Positions 1-8,989 of a DNA stretch of 64,000 nt are shown here, piece by piece; the stretch's first letter is position 1; every line of letters begins with the position of its first letter. The translations under genes and the position numbers were made by a program. Source of the stretch: Aquabacterium sp. OR-4 (GTDB lineage: Bacteria > Pseudomonadota > Gammaproteobacteria > Burkholderiales > Burkholderiaceae_C). The notes beneath the pieces are model-generated. The model saw only the letters and a list, made by a program, of their open reading frames with translations, was not told the DNA's origin and did not search any database. The stretch covers positions 868,001 through 932,000 of the forward strand of contig NZ_JAOCQD020000002.1 in NCBI RefSeq assembly GCF_025290835.2. Reading direction: 5' to 3'.

Positions 1-2026
1 CGCCAATGCCATCCACGGTGGCCAGCTCGTCGACGCTGGCCGCAGTGACGCCACGGATGCCGCCAAAGCGCTGCAGCAGGCGCGCGCGCTTCTTCGGGCC
101 CACGCCCGGGATTTCTTCGAGCTTGCTGCCGCCGGTGCGCACGCTGGCGCGCTTGGCGCGCATGCCGGTGATGGCGAAGCGGTGCGCCTCGTCGCGGATC
201 TGCGCCACCAGCATCAGCGCGGCCGAGTCATGGCCCAGGTAGGCCTTGTCGCGGCCATCGGCAAACACCAGCTCTTCCAGGCCGACCTTGCGGCCCTCGC
301 CCTTCTCGACGCCGACGATGATGTTCAGCGGCAGGCCCAGCTGGCTGAACACCTCGCGGGCCATGGCCACCTGGCCACGGCCGCCGTCCACCAGCACCAG
401 ACCCGGCAGGCGCAAGGCCTTGGGCAGCGGCTGCTGGGTGGCGATGGCGCCATCGGCATCGAGCTCGCCGCTGGCGGCGGCCGCGGCGCGCGCCTCGGCC
501 ACCTTGGCATAGCGGCGCTGCAGCACCTGGCGCATGGCGGCGTAGTCGTCGCCGCCGGTGATGCCCTCGATGTTGTAGCGGCGGTATTCGGCCGGGCGCA
601 TGCCGTGGGCTTCGTAGACCACGCAGCTGGCCTGCGTGGCCTCGCCGGCGGTGTGGCTGATGTCGAAGCACTCGATGCGCAGCGCGTCCAGGTCGTCCGA
701 TTCCAGCTCCAGCGCCTCGGCCAGCGCACGGGTGCGCTCGCGCTGGCTGCCCTCTTCGGCCAGCAACCGGGCCAGCGCGATCTGCGCGCCCTTGTCGGCC
801 ATCTCCAGCCATACCCGGCGCTGCTCGCGCGGGTTGGGCTGGGCGGCCAGCTTCACGCCGGTCTGCTCGGCCAGGGCCTGCAGCAAGGCCTTGTCAACGG
901 CGTGGCTGACCACCAGGCTGGGCGGCGGCGCCACGCCCAGGTAGTGCTGGGCGATGAAGGCCTCGAGCACCTGCTGCTCGACGGTGGGCCGCGCTGCGGG
1001 CTCGGCCCCCTCGGTGCCGGCCTCGGCGGCCTCCAGCGCCTCCATCGCCTCCAGCTCTTCGGCGCTGATCGCGGTGGCGTCTTCCACATGGGCCGGAAAG
1101 TAGGCGCGGTCGCCCAGGTGGCGGCCGCCGCGCACCATGGCCAGGTTGACGCAGGCCCGCCCGCCCAGCACGCGCACGGCCAGGATGTCGACATCGCGGT
1201 CGCGCGCCGACAGGCTGCTTTCGTCCACGCTCTGCTGGTGCAGCACGCGCGACAAGGCGCCGATGCGGTCACGCACCTCGGCCGCGCGCTCGAACTCGAG
1301 GCCGTCGGAAAAGGCCATCATCTGGCGCTGCAGGTCGCCCAGCACGGCATCGGTGTCGCCACGCAAGAAACGCTCGGCATCGGCCACGTCGCGGCCGTAG
1401 CCGGCCGGGGTGATGAGGCCCACGCAGGGGCCCGAGCAGCGGCGGATCTGGTACAGCAGACAGGGCCGCGAGCGGTTGGCGTACACCGTGTCCTCGCAGG
1501 TGCGCAGGCGGAAGGCCTTTTGCAGCAGCTGGATGGTCTCCTTCACCGCCCAGGCACCCGGGTAGGGGCCGAAGTAGGTGTGCTTGCGGTCCACCGCGCC
1601 GCGGTAGTAGGCCATGCGCGGGAACGGGTGGCGCTCGAGCTTCAGGTAGGGGTAGCTCTTGTCGTCGCGGAACAGGATGTTGAACCGTGGGTTCAACGCC
1701 TTGATCAGGTTGTTTTCCAGCAGCAGGGCCTCGGCCTCGCTGCGCACCACGGTGGTTTCGAGCCGCACGATGCGGCCCACCATCACGCCGATGCGGGTGC
1801 CGCCGTGGTCCTTCTGGAAGTAGCTGGAGACGCGCTTTTTCAGGTTGCGCGCCTTGCCCACATACAGCACCTCGCCGCGCACATCGAAGTAGCGGTAGAC
1901 GCCCGGCAGGCCGGGCAGCGCGGCCACCTCGGCCAGCAGGCGCTCGCGCTGCAGCGCCTCGGGGCTGGGGCCGGCGCTGGCGCTGTGGCTGGCGAGGGGG
2001 GCGTCTGGAGGGGCGGGCTCGGTCAT
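1..2026 (-). CDS. uvrC: Excinuclease ABC subunit C (UvrC), 3' end outside window
   Basis: UvrC makes the two incisions around a lesion in nucleotide excision repair, acting on the UvrB-DNA complex in the cytoplasm. About 675 codons are visible. An N-terminal GIY-YIG nuclease domain lies near residues 38-120 (PGVY at 41-44, YVGKA at 55-59). A Cys-containing segment, a central UvrB-binding region and an RNase H-like nuclease half with the IECFDISH motif follow. The last visible residues are a helix-hairpin-helix ([14 protein letters not shown], then GGIRGV). The protein is longer than the roughly 610 residues of E. coli because of an Ala/Glu-rich insertion in the middle, which is common in Burkholderiales. 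Only a short C-terminal tail is missing. It diverges from earP with 41 bp between the starts. The family assignment is secure. Confidence 0.97.
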   Translation of the reverse strand, partial: MTEPAPPDAPLASHSASAGPSPEALQRERLLAEVAALPGLPGVYRYFDVRGEVLYVGKARNLKKRVSSYFQKDHGGTRIGVMVGRIVRLETTVVRSEAEALLLENNLIKALNPRFNILFRDDKSYPYLKLERHPFPRMAYYRGAVDRKHTYFGPYPGAWAVKETIQLLQKAFRLRTCEDTVYANRSRPCLLYQIRRCSGPCVGLITPAGYGRDVADAERFLRGDTDAVLGDLQRQMMAFSDGLEFERAAEVRDRIGALSRVLHQQSVDESSLSARDRDVDILAVRVLGGRACVNLAMVRGGRHLGDRAYFPAHVEDATAISAEELEAMEALEAAEAGTEGAEPAARPTVEQQVLEAFIAQHYLGVAPPPSLVVSHAVDKALLQALAEQTGVKLAAQPNPREQRRVWLEMADKGAQIALARLLAEEGSQRERTRALAEALELESDDLDALRIECFDISHTAGEATQASCVVYEAHGMRPAEYRRYNIEGITGGDDYAAMRQVLQRRYAKVAEARAAAAASGELDADGAIATQQPLPKALRLPGLVLVDGGRGQVAMAREVFSQLGLPLNIIVGVEKGEGRKVGLEELVFADGRDKAYLGHDSAALMLVAQIRDEAHRFAITGMRAKRASVRTGGSKLEEIPGVGPKKRARLLQRFGGIRGVTAASVDELATVDGIG

Positions 2027-2067
2027 CGGGCGGCGGCAGATCGGGGCGTGATTGTCACCGCACGACA

Positions 2068-3207
2068 ATGCGGCCCATGCCGCTGCCCGCCCCTGCCACC
2101 ACGCCGCCGCCGGCCGCGGTCTGGGACCTGTTCTGCCGCGTCATCGACAACCACGGCGATCTGGGCGTGTGCTGGCGCCTGGCGCGCGGCCTGGCGCGGC
2201 GCGGCCTGCCGGTGCGCCTGTGGGTGGACGACGCCGCGGCGCTGGCCTGGATGGCGCCACAGGGCGAGCCGGGCGTCACGCTGATCCACTGGGCCGGGGA
2301 CGCGGCCACGCTGCCCGCGCTGAACCCCGGCGCGGTGGTGGTCGAGGCCTTCGGCTGCGACCCGCCGGCGCCCTTCGTCGCGCGCATGGCGGCGTGCGCA
2401 GCGCAGGGCCAGCGCCCGCCGGTGTGGATCAACCTCGAGTACCTCAGCGCCGAAGCCTATGTGGAGCGCTCGCACCGCCTGGCCTCGCCGCAGTTCAGCG
2501 GCCCGGGCCGGGGCCTGACCAAGTGGTTTTTCTACCCGGGCTTCACGCCGGCCACCGGTGGCCTGATGCACGACGACCTGCCCGCCGGCAGCCCGCACGA
2601 GCACCGTGCCTGGCTGCAGGCTTGCGGCTGGTGCGCGGCGGGCGAATGGCCGGTTTCGCTGTTCTGCTACGACAACCCGGCGCTGTCCGGCCTGCTGCGG
2701 CGCCTGCCGGCCTGGGCCGGCGGCCAGCCGGTGCGGCTGCTGGCCGCCCCCGGCGCTGCGCAGCGCCAGCTGCAGGCCATGGCCACGGCCGGCACGCTGC
2801 CGCAGGGCCTGGCCATCACCGCCCTGCCCTGGCTGAGCCAGCCCGACTACGACCGCCTGCTGGCCGGCTGCGCGCTGAACCTGGTGCGCGGCGAGGATTC
2901 GTTCGCGCGCGCCCAGCTGGCTGGCGCCGCACCAATGCTGTGGCAGATCTACCCGCAGCACGACGGCGCGCATGCGCCCAAGCTCGAGGCCTTTGTGCGC
3001 CGCTGCACCGCGGGTGCCACACCTGATCTGGCGCTGGCCGTGGCCGCCAGCCAGCGGGCCATCAACGGCCTGGGCGACTGGCCCGAGGCCCTGCCGCCAC
3101 CCGCGCCGTGGGCGGCGCTGCAGGCCCGCTGGCGCGACGGCTTGCGCGCGCAGACCGATCTGGTCACGCAGCTGCACAGCTTCGTCACGGGGAAAACGCT
3201 AGAATAG
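2068..3207 (+). CDS. earP: EF-P arginine rhamnosyltransferase EarP
   Basis: EarP transfers rhamnose from dTDP-L-rhamnose to Arg32 of elongation factor P, activating EF-P for polyproline translation. The 379-residue product begins with the family motif ([15 protein letters not shown]; Asp27 and Asp31 match the conserved N-terminal aspartates). It carries the donor-binding loop [10 protein letters not shown] near residues 274-283, followed by WQIYPQ. Length fits the family (about 370-390). The gene sits directly upstream of efp, whose product has Arg at position 32, so enzyme and substrate are neighbours. An alternative start is the next Met, two codons in (2077). The likely efp promoter overlaps the 3' end of this gene. 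Confidence 0.95.
   Translation: MRPMPLPAPATTPPPAAVWDLFCRVIDNHGDLGVCWRLARGLARRGLPVRLWVDDAAALAWMAPQGEPGVTLIHWAGDAATLPALNPGAVVVEAFGCDPPAPFVARMAACAAQGQRPPVWINLEYLSAEAYVERSHRLASPQFSGPGRGLTKWFFYPGFTPATGGLMHDDLPAGSPHEHRAWLQACGWCAAGEWPVSLFCYDNPALSGLLRRLPAWAGGQPVRLLAAPGAAQRQLQAMATAGTLPQGLAITALPWLSQPDYDRLLAGCALNLVRGEDSFARAQLAGAAPMLWQIYPQHDGAHAPKLEAFVRRCTAGATPDLALAVAASQRAINGLGDWPEALPPPAPWAALQARWRDGLRAQTDLVTQLHSFVTGKTLE
3200..3205 (+). promoter_or_regulatory. Putative -10 element of the efp promoter
   Basis: TAGAAT lies in the last codons of earP and is followed by a GCGGG tract. No good -35 box is visible at 17 bp. It would give efp its own transcript with a leader of roughly 140 nt. The same hexamer precedes the cytochrome c gene (46042-46047) and the UPF0114 gene (49458-49463). 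Confidence 0.45.
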
Positions 3208-3354
3208 CGGGCTTTGCTGCCCGGCAGCGGGTGAAAACCGCGCCGTCGGGCCAGCCTCCCGAACATCCCCGAACCTCAGGTCGGCCTGCCGACCGTCCCA
3301 GCCCGGCGACCGGACGCTTCCAGCGGTCGAGGGCACCCGCTAGAAGGACCGCCC

Positions 3355-3909
3355 ATGAAAATCGCTCAGGAAATCCGCGCCGGCAACGTGATCATGCAGG
3401 ACAAGAACCCGTGGGTGGTTCTGAAGACCGAATACTCGCGCGGTGGCCGCAATGCCGCCACGGTGCGCATGAAGCTCAAGAGCCTGCTGAACAACCAGGC
3501 CACCGAGCTGGTCTACAAGGCCGACGACAAGATGGACCAGATCATCCTCGACAAGAAGGAGTGCACCTACTCCTACTTTGCCGATCCGATGTATGTGTGG
3601 ATGGACACCGAGTTCAACCAGTACGAAGTCGAAGCCGAGAACATGGGCGACGCGGTGAACTACCTCGAAGACGGCATGAGCGCCGAAGTGGTGTTCTACG
3701 ACGGCAAGGCCATCTCGGTTGAACTGCCCACCAGCGTGGTGCGCGAGATCACCTGGACCGAGCCGGCCGTCAAGGGCGACACCTCGGGCAAGGTGCTCAA
3801 GCCGGCCAAGATCGCCACCGACTACGAGATCATGGTCCCCATCTTCGTGGCCCAGGGCGACAAGGTCGAAATCGACACCCGCACCAACGAGTACCGCAAG
3901 CGCGTCTGA
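3355..3909 (+). CDS. efp: Elongation factor P
   Basis: EF-P binds between the P and E sites of the ribosome and relieves stalling at consecutive prolines. The 184-residue protein shows the three beta-barrel (KOW-like, OB, C-terminal OB) layout. The tip of domain I reads SRGGRNAA, placing Arg at residue 32. This is the arginine (rhamnosylated) EF-P type, not the lysine type modified by EpmAB, and it agrees with earP just upstream. A good ribosome binding site (AGAAGGA) precedes the ATG by 6 nt. A stem-loop follows 23 nt after the stop. Confidence 0.98.
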   Translation: MKIAQEIRAGNVIMQDKNPWVVLKTEYSRGGRNAATVRMKLKSLLNNQATELVYKADDKMDQIILDKKECTYSYFADPMYVWMDTEFNQYEVEAENMGDAVNYLEDGMSAEVVFYDGKAISVELPTSVVREITWTEPAVKGDTSGKVLKPAKIATDYEIMVPIFVAQGDKVEIDTRTNEYRKRV

Positions 3910-3932
3910 TCACGGTCTTGCGCTGATGCAAC

Positions 3933-3954
3933 AAGGGGCACCTCGGTGCCCCTT
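3933..3954 (+). terminator. Stem-loop downstream of efp
   Basis: A perfect inverted repeat (AAGGGGCACC / GGTGCCCCTT, 2-nt centre) begins 23 nt after the efp stop. Only a short T-rich tract follows, so termination may be partial. Confidence 0.6.
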
Positions 3955-3990
3955 TGCATTGGGCGCTGCGGTGCTACCGTGCGCACCACC

Positions 3991-5007
3991 ATGAGCGACA
4001 CCCCCGGCTTCGATTTCGATTTCGCGGTTCAGGCCCCGTTCCGCATGCAGCCCGGTCTGCGCCGGCTGGCGCCCGGCACGCCGCAGCTCACGCCGGCCGC
4101 GCTGCCGCAGCGCGGCGTGTCGCGCCACATGCGCGAGAAGCTGGCCGTGCTGTGGGCCTTTGCCGACGATGCGCTGTGCAGCGTGCCCGGCTTCGATGCC
4201 CGCCCCGCGCTCGATGCGCTGGCCGCGCATGCCGCGGCCGAGCATCCCGCAGCCTGGCAGGTCGACGGTGCGCGCTGGCGCTGCGCCGGTCTGGGCTGGA
4301 GCCTGGACGCCGATGACGAGCCGGTGGCCGATGCCGACACCGGCTGGCCCGAGATCGGGCCCTTTTTGCGCCAGATCGCCCGGCCGTGGCGGCGCGCGGC
4401 GCTGCTCTCGCTGGCCTTCTGCGAAGACTTCGCCATCGTCGACGCCGCCAGCGGCAGCATCCCCTGGCTGGCCGTGGCCCTGCCCTCGGTGTGGGCGCCG
4501 GCCGAGAAGGTGGGCCGGCCGTTCGGCGAGATCCACGCGCCGGTGGCCGATGCCAGGCTGATCGTGCAGGCCGCACCGCAACTGGTCAAGCTGGTGACCG
4601 GGGCCGAACGCTGGGAGCGGTTTGTCTGGACGATCACGCCGCACCCGCGCCTGCACGCCCATCCGCGGCGTTATCCACCCGAGCGCTGGGCGCCGGCACT
4701 GCTGGCCGATGCCAGCGGCGACACCCTGGCCGCGCAAAGCTGGTGGCGCACCGAGCGGCAGAGCTTCATTCCGGTGCCTGGCACCACGATCGTCGACGCC
4801 GGCCCGGGCCAGGCCGTGTTTTGCATCGGCGTGGAGGTGCAGCCGCTGGGCCGCGCGCTGGCTGAGCCGGCCCGGGCGCAGCGCGTGCACGAGGCGCTGG
4901 CCTCGATGAGCGAGGCGGTGCTGGCCTACCGCGGGCTCGGCGCGGCGCGCGCGCCCCTGCTGGCCTGGCTGGCCCGCCGCGCCGCCGGCGACACGGCCAC
5001 GGCCTGA
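3991..5007 (+). CDS. DUF3445 family, haem-dependent oxidative N-demethylase-like protein
   Basis: The 338-residue product matches the DUF3445 layout known from the catalytic subunit of haem-dependent oxidative N-demethylase. The hallmark segment EKVGRPFGEIHAPV lies near residue 170, with RFVWTITPHPRL further on. Biochemically studied members oxidise dimethylamine-type substrates with a PAS-like haem domain and partner subunits; the substrate here is unknown and no partner subunits are adjacent. The start is the ATG at 3991; an open frame continues upstream but runs into the efp terminator. mnmC begins 10 bp after its stop, suggesting co-transcription without an obvious functional link. Confidence 0.75.
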   Translation: MSDTPGFDFDFAVQAPFRMQPGLRRLAPGTPQLTPAALPQRGVSRHMREKLAVLWAFADDALCSVPGFDARPALDALAAHAAAEHPAAWQVDGARWRCAGLGWSLDADDEPVADADTGWPEIGPFLRQIARPWRRAALLSLAFCEDFAIVDAASGSIPWLAVALPSVWAPAEKVGRPFGEIHAPVADARLIVQAAPQLVKLVTGAERWERFVWTITPHPRLHAHPRRYPPERWAPALLADASGDTLAAQSWWRTERQSFIPVPGTTIVDAGPGQAVFCIGVEVQPLGRALAEPARAQRVHEALASMSEAVLAYRGLGAARAPLLAWLARRAAGDTATA

Positions 5008-5017
5008 CCGCAGCACG

Positions 5018-7051
5018 ATGAGCTGGGGCCCGCCGCAACCGGTGCGGATCGTTTTTTCGGACCCGGCCGCGCCCGCCGCGCCCGACTTCGGCGACGTGTA
5101 CCACGCGCGCCAGGGTGCGCTGGTGCAGGCACGCCATGTGTTCCTGGCCGGCAACGGCCTGCTGGCGCCTGGCTGCGACGGCCAGGCGCCACCCGGCCGC
5201 TGGGCCGGGCGGCCACGCTTCACGGTGCTGGAAACCGGCTTCGGCCTGGGCCACAACTTTCTGGCCACCTGGGCCGCCTGGCGCGCCGATGCACAACGCC
5301 CGCGCGAGCTGCTGTTCGTGTCGCTCGACAAACACCCGCCGCGGCGCGATGACCTGGCCCGTGCGCTGGCCCAGCACCAGGCCGATGCCGAGATCGCGCC
5401 ACTGGCCCAGGCCCTGCTGGCGCACTGGCCGCCGCTGACGCCCGATCTGCACCTGATCGACCTGCCCGCGCTGCCCGATCCCACCGCAGCGCGCGGCGCC
5501 GCCGCCGCCTCGCTGGGCCGGGTGCGCCTGCTGCTGGCGCTGGGCGACATCGCCCAGGTGCTGCCCGAGCTGGTGCTGCAGGCCGATGCGATCTACCTCG
5601 ACGGCTTTGCGCCCAGCCGCAACCCGGCCATGTGGGACCCCCGGCAGCTGCAGCGCCTGGCCCGCCTGGCCGCCCCCGGCGCCACCCTGGCCACCTGGAG
5701 CGTGGCCAGCACGGTGCGCGAGGCCCTGGCCGCCGCCGGCTTCCAGATGCGCAAGCTGCCGGGCCTGCCGGGCAAGCGCGAGATGAGCGTGGGCCAGTTC
5801 ATGCCGCGCGTGCACCCGCCGCCGCCGCCCGGCCGGCCGCACCTGGCGGCCCGGCCGCCGCGGCGCGTGGCGGTGATCGGCGCCGGCCTGGCCGGTGCGG
5901 CCGTGGCCCGCGCCCTGGCCGCCCAGGGCTGCGCGGTGCAGGTGATCGAGCGGCGCGACGCCCCGGCGATGGAGACCTCGGGCAACGCCGGCGGCCTGTT
6001 CCACGGCATCGTGCATGCGCAAGACGGCCCGCACGCACGCTGGCTGCGCGCCGGCGCGCTGCACATGCAGCGCGTGCTGGCACCGCTGCTGGCCGCCGGC
6101 CGGGTGAGCGGCGCGGCCGACGGCCTGCTGCGCAGCGCGCACGACAGCACGCCCGCGGCCATGCAGGCGCTGATCGAGCGCCTGGGCCTGCCGGCCGACT
6201 ACCTGCAGATCGACGCCCACGCCTGGCCCGCCGCCAGCAGCCTGGCCGGCGCAGCCTGGCGCTACCCCGGTGCCGGCTGGGCCGCGCCGGCCGAGCTGGT
6301 GCGCGCCTGGCTGGACGACGCCGCCATCACGCTGCGCTGTGGCGTGGCCGTGCACCGCCTGCAGCGCCTGCACGGGGCCTGGCAGCTGCTGGACGCCGAC
6401 GACCAACCGATCACCGATGCCGACGCCGTGGTGCTGGCCAATGCCGGCGAGGCCCTGCGCCTGCTGGACGCCCGCTGCACCGCCCGCTGGCTCACCGGCC
6501 GCCAGCGCGGCCAGACCACGCTGCTGCCGGCCGCCCTGCCCGGCCTGCCCGCGCTGCCCGTGCCGCTGGCCGCCGGCGGCTATGCGCTGCGCCTGCCCGA
6601 CGGCCGGCTGCTGTGCGGCGCCACCTCGCAGCCCGGCGACGACGACCCCGCCGTGCGCACGGCCGACCATGCGCACAACCTGGCCGCGCTGCAGCGCGTG
6701 AGCGGCTGGGCCGCGCCGCTCGATCCGCAGCAGCCCGGCGACGCCGCGCAACTGCAGGGCCGCACCGGCTGGCGCTTTGTCACCGACGACCGCCTGCCGC
6801 TGCTGGGCCCGGTGCCGGTGGCCGAGCCCACCGGGCACCGGCTGGAGCAGCCACGCCAGGTGCCACGCGAGCCGGGGCTGTGGATCTTCAGCGCGCTGGG
6901 TTCACGCGGCCTCAGCCAGGCCGCGCTGGGCGGCGAACTGCTGGCCGCGTGGATGTGCGGCGCCCCCCTGCCGGCACCGGCCGCACTGCTGGATGCCGTG
7001 GACCCGGCGCGCTTTTTTGCGCGGGAGCAGCGGCACCGGCAAGACCGCTGA
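5018..7051 (+). CDS. mnmC: Bifunctional tRNA mnm5s2U biosynthesis protein MnmC
   Basis: MnmC completes the mnm5 modification at U34 of tRNAs: its FAD domain removes the carboxymethyl group of cmnm5s2U and its methyltransferase domain adds a methyl from SAM. The 677-residue product has the methyltransferase half at about 1-265 (SAM loop ETGFGLGHN at 72-80; YLDGFAPSRNPAMW at 193-206). A short Pro-rich linker (267-280) leads to the FAD oxidoreductase half (GAGLAG at 288-293, then ETSGNAGGLFHG). Both halves look intact and length fits the bifunctional family. It ends convergent with rpiA. Confidence 0.95.
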   Translation: MSWGPPQPVRIVFSDPAAPAAPDFGDVYHARQGALVQARHVFLAGNGLLAPGCDGQAPPGRWAGRPRFTVLETGFGLGHNFLATWAAWRADAQRPRELLFVSLDKHPPRRDDLARALAQHQADAEIAPLAQALLAHWPPLTPDLHLIDLPALPDPTAARGAAAASLGRVRLLLALGDIAQVLPELVLQADAIYLDGFAPSRNPAMWDPRQLQRLARLAAPGATLATWSVASTVREALAAAGFQMRKLPGLPGKREMSVGQFMPRVHPPPPPGRPHLAARPPRRVAVIGAGLAGAAVARALAAQGCAVQVIERRDAPAMETSGNAGGLFHGIVHAQDGPHARWLRAGALHMQRVLAPLLAAGRVSGAADGLLRSAHDSTPAAMQALIERLGLPADYLQIDAHAWPAASSLAGAAWRYPGAGWAAPAELVRAWLDDAAITLRCGVAVHRLQRLHGAWQLLDADDQPITDADAVVLANAGEALRLLDARCTARWLTGRQRGQTTLLPAALPGLPALPVPLAAGGYALRLPDGRLLCGATSQPGDDDPAVRTADHAHNLAALQRVSGWAAPLDPQQPGDAAQLQGRTGWRFVTDDRLPLLGPVPVAEPTGHRLEQPRQVPREPGLWIFSALGSRGLSQAALGGELLAAWMCGAPLPAPAALLDAVDPARFFAREQRHRQDR

Positions 7052-7096
7052 GGCCGGGCGCCCTGCGCCCCGCGCAGCGGGTTCAATCACAACGCA

Positions 7097-7774
7097 TCAG
7101 TCGAAGCTGAGCGTCTTGACGCCGGCCGCCGTGCCCAGCAGGCACACGCGGGCGCGGTGGCGGGCAAAGATGCCCACCGTCACCACGCCGGGCCACTGGT
7201 TGACCTCGGCCTCCATGGCCGCGGGGTCGGTGATCTGCAGGCCACGCACATCCAGGATGGCGTTGCCGTTGTCGGTGGTGCAGTGGGCGCGCAACTGCGC
7301 CTCGCCACCGTAGATGGCCTTGAAGCGCCGCGCCACCTGGGCGGCGGCCATCGGGATCACCTCCACCGGCAGCGCAAACTTGCCCATCACCGGCACGAGC
7401 TTGCTCTCGTCGGCGATGCAGATGAAGCGCTCGGCCAGGTCGGCCACGATCTTCTCGCGGGTCAGCGCGGCGCCGCCGCCCTTGACCATGAAGCCGCGGT
7501 GATCGATCTCGTCGGCGCCGTCGATGTAGACCGGGATGCGCTCGACGCTGTTGCTGTCGAGCACCGTGATGCCATGCGCCTGCAGGCGCTGCGTGCTGGC
7601 CACCGAGCTCGACACCGCGCCGCTGATGCGGTGCTTGACCGTGGCCAGCGCATCGATGAACTGGTTGACCGTGGAGCCGGTGCCCACGCCGACGATCTGG
7701 CCATCGACCACGTAATCCAAAGCGGCGCGGCCCACGAGGGCCTTGAGTTGATCCTGGGTCAGCGGGGCGGACAT
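7097..7774 (-). CDS. rpiA: Ribose-5-phosphate isomerase A
   Basis: RpiA interconverts ribose 5-phosphate and ribulose 5-phosphate in the non-oxidative pentose phosphate pathway. The 225-residue protein has the phosphate-binding loop GVGTGSTVN, the SSSVAST segment, the catalytic DGADEID motif and [12 protein letters not shown], all expected of class A enzymes. The start (MSAPLTQ) was chosen because the frame upstream is low-complexity and unlike the family. It diverges from pyrD across 117 bp that contains a short tandem repeat. Confidence 0.96.
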   Translation of the reverse strand: MSAPLTQDQLKALVGRAALDYVVDGQIVGVGTGSTVNQFIDALATVKHRISGAVSSSVASTQRLQAHGITVLDSNSVERIPVYIDGADEIDHRGFMVKGGGAALTREKIVADLAERFICIADESKLVPVMGKFALPVEVIPMAAAQVARRFKAIYGGEAQLRAHCTTDNGNAILDVRGLQITDPAAMEAEVNQWPGVVTVGIFARHRARVCLLGTAAGVKTLSFD

Positions 7775-7790
7775 GGCAGCGGGTTCCGGT

Positions 7791-7821
7791 GGGTTGAAGG
7801 GGTGAAGGGGTGAAGGGGCGA
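7791..7821. repeat. Short tandem repeat, 8-bp unit
   Basis: Three to four copies of an 8-bp unit (GGGGTGAA, first copy GGGTTGAA) lie between the divergent rpiA and pyrD starts, upstream of both. Copy number could vary by slippage and change promoter spacing. Confidence 0.6.
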
Positions 7822-7874
7822 CGGCGCAGCGGGCCTCGGGGTGGCGGCGCGCCCGGCCGGCATGGAACCCATGC

Positions 7875-7905
7875 GGGACAATCGCGCCACCATGCCGATT
7901 GTCCC
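7875..7905. promoter_or_regulatory. Inverted repeat spanning the pyrD start
   Basis: GGGACAAT (7875-7882) and ATTGTCCC (7898-7905) form a perfect 8-bp inverted repeat with a 15-bp spacer around the proposed pyrD ATG (7892). The left arm contains GACAAT, which could serve as a weak -10. It may be an operator or an mRNA hairpin that hides the start codon. This is inference from symmetry only. Confidence 0.3.
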
Positions 7906-8935
7906 CTACGCCCTCACCCGCCCCTTCCTGTTTGGCCTTGATCCCGAGCGCGCGCACGAGCTCACGCTCGATGCCATTGCCACGCTGCAGGGCACGCCGC
8001 TGCAATGCCTGTGGAGCGCGCCGCGCGTGGCCGATCCGGTCACCGTGGCCGGCCTGCGCTTTGCCAACCGCGTGGGCCTGGCCGCCGGCCTGGACAAGAA
8101 CGGGCGCTGCATCGACGGCCTGGGCGCGATGGGCTTCGGCTTCATCGAGGTGGGCACGGTCACACCCAAGGCGCAGCCGGGCAACCCCAGGCCGCGCATG
8201 TTCCGCCTGCCCGAGCGCGAGGCCCTGATCAACCGCTTGGGCTTCAACAACGAGGGCCTGGAGGCCTTTGTGGCCAATGTGCAGCGCAGCCGCAGCTTTC
8301 GCGCCAGCGGCGGCATCCTGGGCCTGAACATCGGCAAGAACGCTGCCACAGCCATCGAGGACGCGGCCCAGGACTACCTGCTGGGCCTGGACGGCGTGTA
8401 CCCGCATGCCGACTACGTGACCGTCAACATCTCCAGCCCCAACACCAAGAACCTGCGCGCGCTGCAAAGCGACGAGGCGCTCGATGCCCTGCTGGGCGCG
8501 CTGCAGCAGCGCCGCGCGCAGCTGGCCGCGCAGCATGGCAAGACCGTGCCGGTGTTTCTGAAGATCGCGCCCGACCTGGACGACGCGCAGGTCAAGGTGA
8601 TTGCCGCCACGCTGCGCGCCAACGGCATCGACGGCGTGATCGCCACCAACACCACCATCAGCCGCGAGGCCGTGCAAGGCCTGCCGCACGCCGACGAGGC
8701 CGGCGGCCTGAGCGGCACCCCGGTGCGCGAGGCCAGCAACCGCGTGATCGCGATGCTGCGCGCCGAGCTGGGCAGCGGCTACCCGATCATCGGCGTGGGC
8801 GGCGTGATGAACGGCGCCGACGCCCGCGCCAAGCTGGCCGCCGGCGCCGATCTGGTGCAGGTGTACACCGGGCTGATCTACCGCGGCCCGGGGCTGGCGG
8901 GCGAGGTGGCGCGGGCCTTGAAGAACGGACGCTGA
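7892..8935 (+). CDS. pyrD: Dihydroorotate dehydrogenase, quinone-dependent (class 2)
   Basis: PyrD oxidises dihydroorotate to orotate in pyrimidine synthesis, passing electrons to membrane quinone. The 347-residue protein has the class 2 N-terminal helices ([20 protein letters not shown]), the FMN-site segment AAGLDKNG (64-71), the catalytic serine in NISSPNT (179-185), FLKIAPDL and the C-terminal phosphate loop [10 protein letters not shown]. The ATG at 7892 matches family N-termini; an in-frame ATG at 7871 is possible but would remove most of the leader. Confidence 0.95.
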   Translation: MPIVPYALTRPFLFGLDPERAHELTLDAIATLQGTPLQCLWSAPRVADPVTVAGLRFANRVGLAAGLDKNGRCIDGLGAMGFGFIEVGTVTPKAQPGNPRPRMFRLPEREALINRLGFNNEGLEAFVANVQRSRSFRASGGILGLNIGKNAATAIEDAAQDYLLGLDGVYPHADYVTVNISSPNTKNLRALQSDEALDALLGALQQRRAQLAAQHGKTVPVFLKIAPDLDDAQVKVIAATLRANGIDGVIATNTTISREAVQGLPHADEAGGLSGTPVREASNRVIAMLRAELGSGYPIIGVGGVMNGADARAKLAAGADLVQVYTGLIYRGPGLAGEVARALKNGR

Positions 8936-8945
8936 GCCCAGGCCC

Positions 8946-8989
8946 GCTATTGGTCAGCTATTGCTCAGCTATTGCTCAGCTATTGGCCC
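8946..8989. repeat. 11-bp tandem repeat at the ggt stop codon
   Basis: Four consecutive 11-bp units (GCTATTGGTCA, two of GCTATTGCTCA, then GCTATTGGCCC) lie between the convergent pyrD and ggt 3' ends. The last copy contains the ggt stop (8980-8982). Each copy carries a stop on the minus strand, so duplication left the protein end unchanged. Confidence 0.75.

Noticed and set aside
182..2284. A 700-codon open frame on the plus strand over uvrC
   Set aside because: It is antisense to clear UvrC motifs and its translation is repetitive Ala/Gly/His/Leu, typical of a shadow frame in GC-rich coding DNA.
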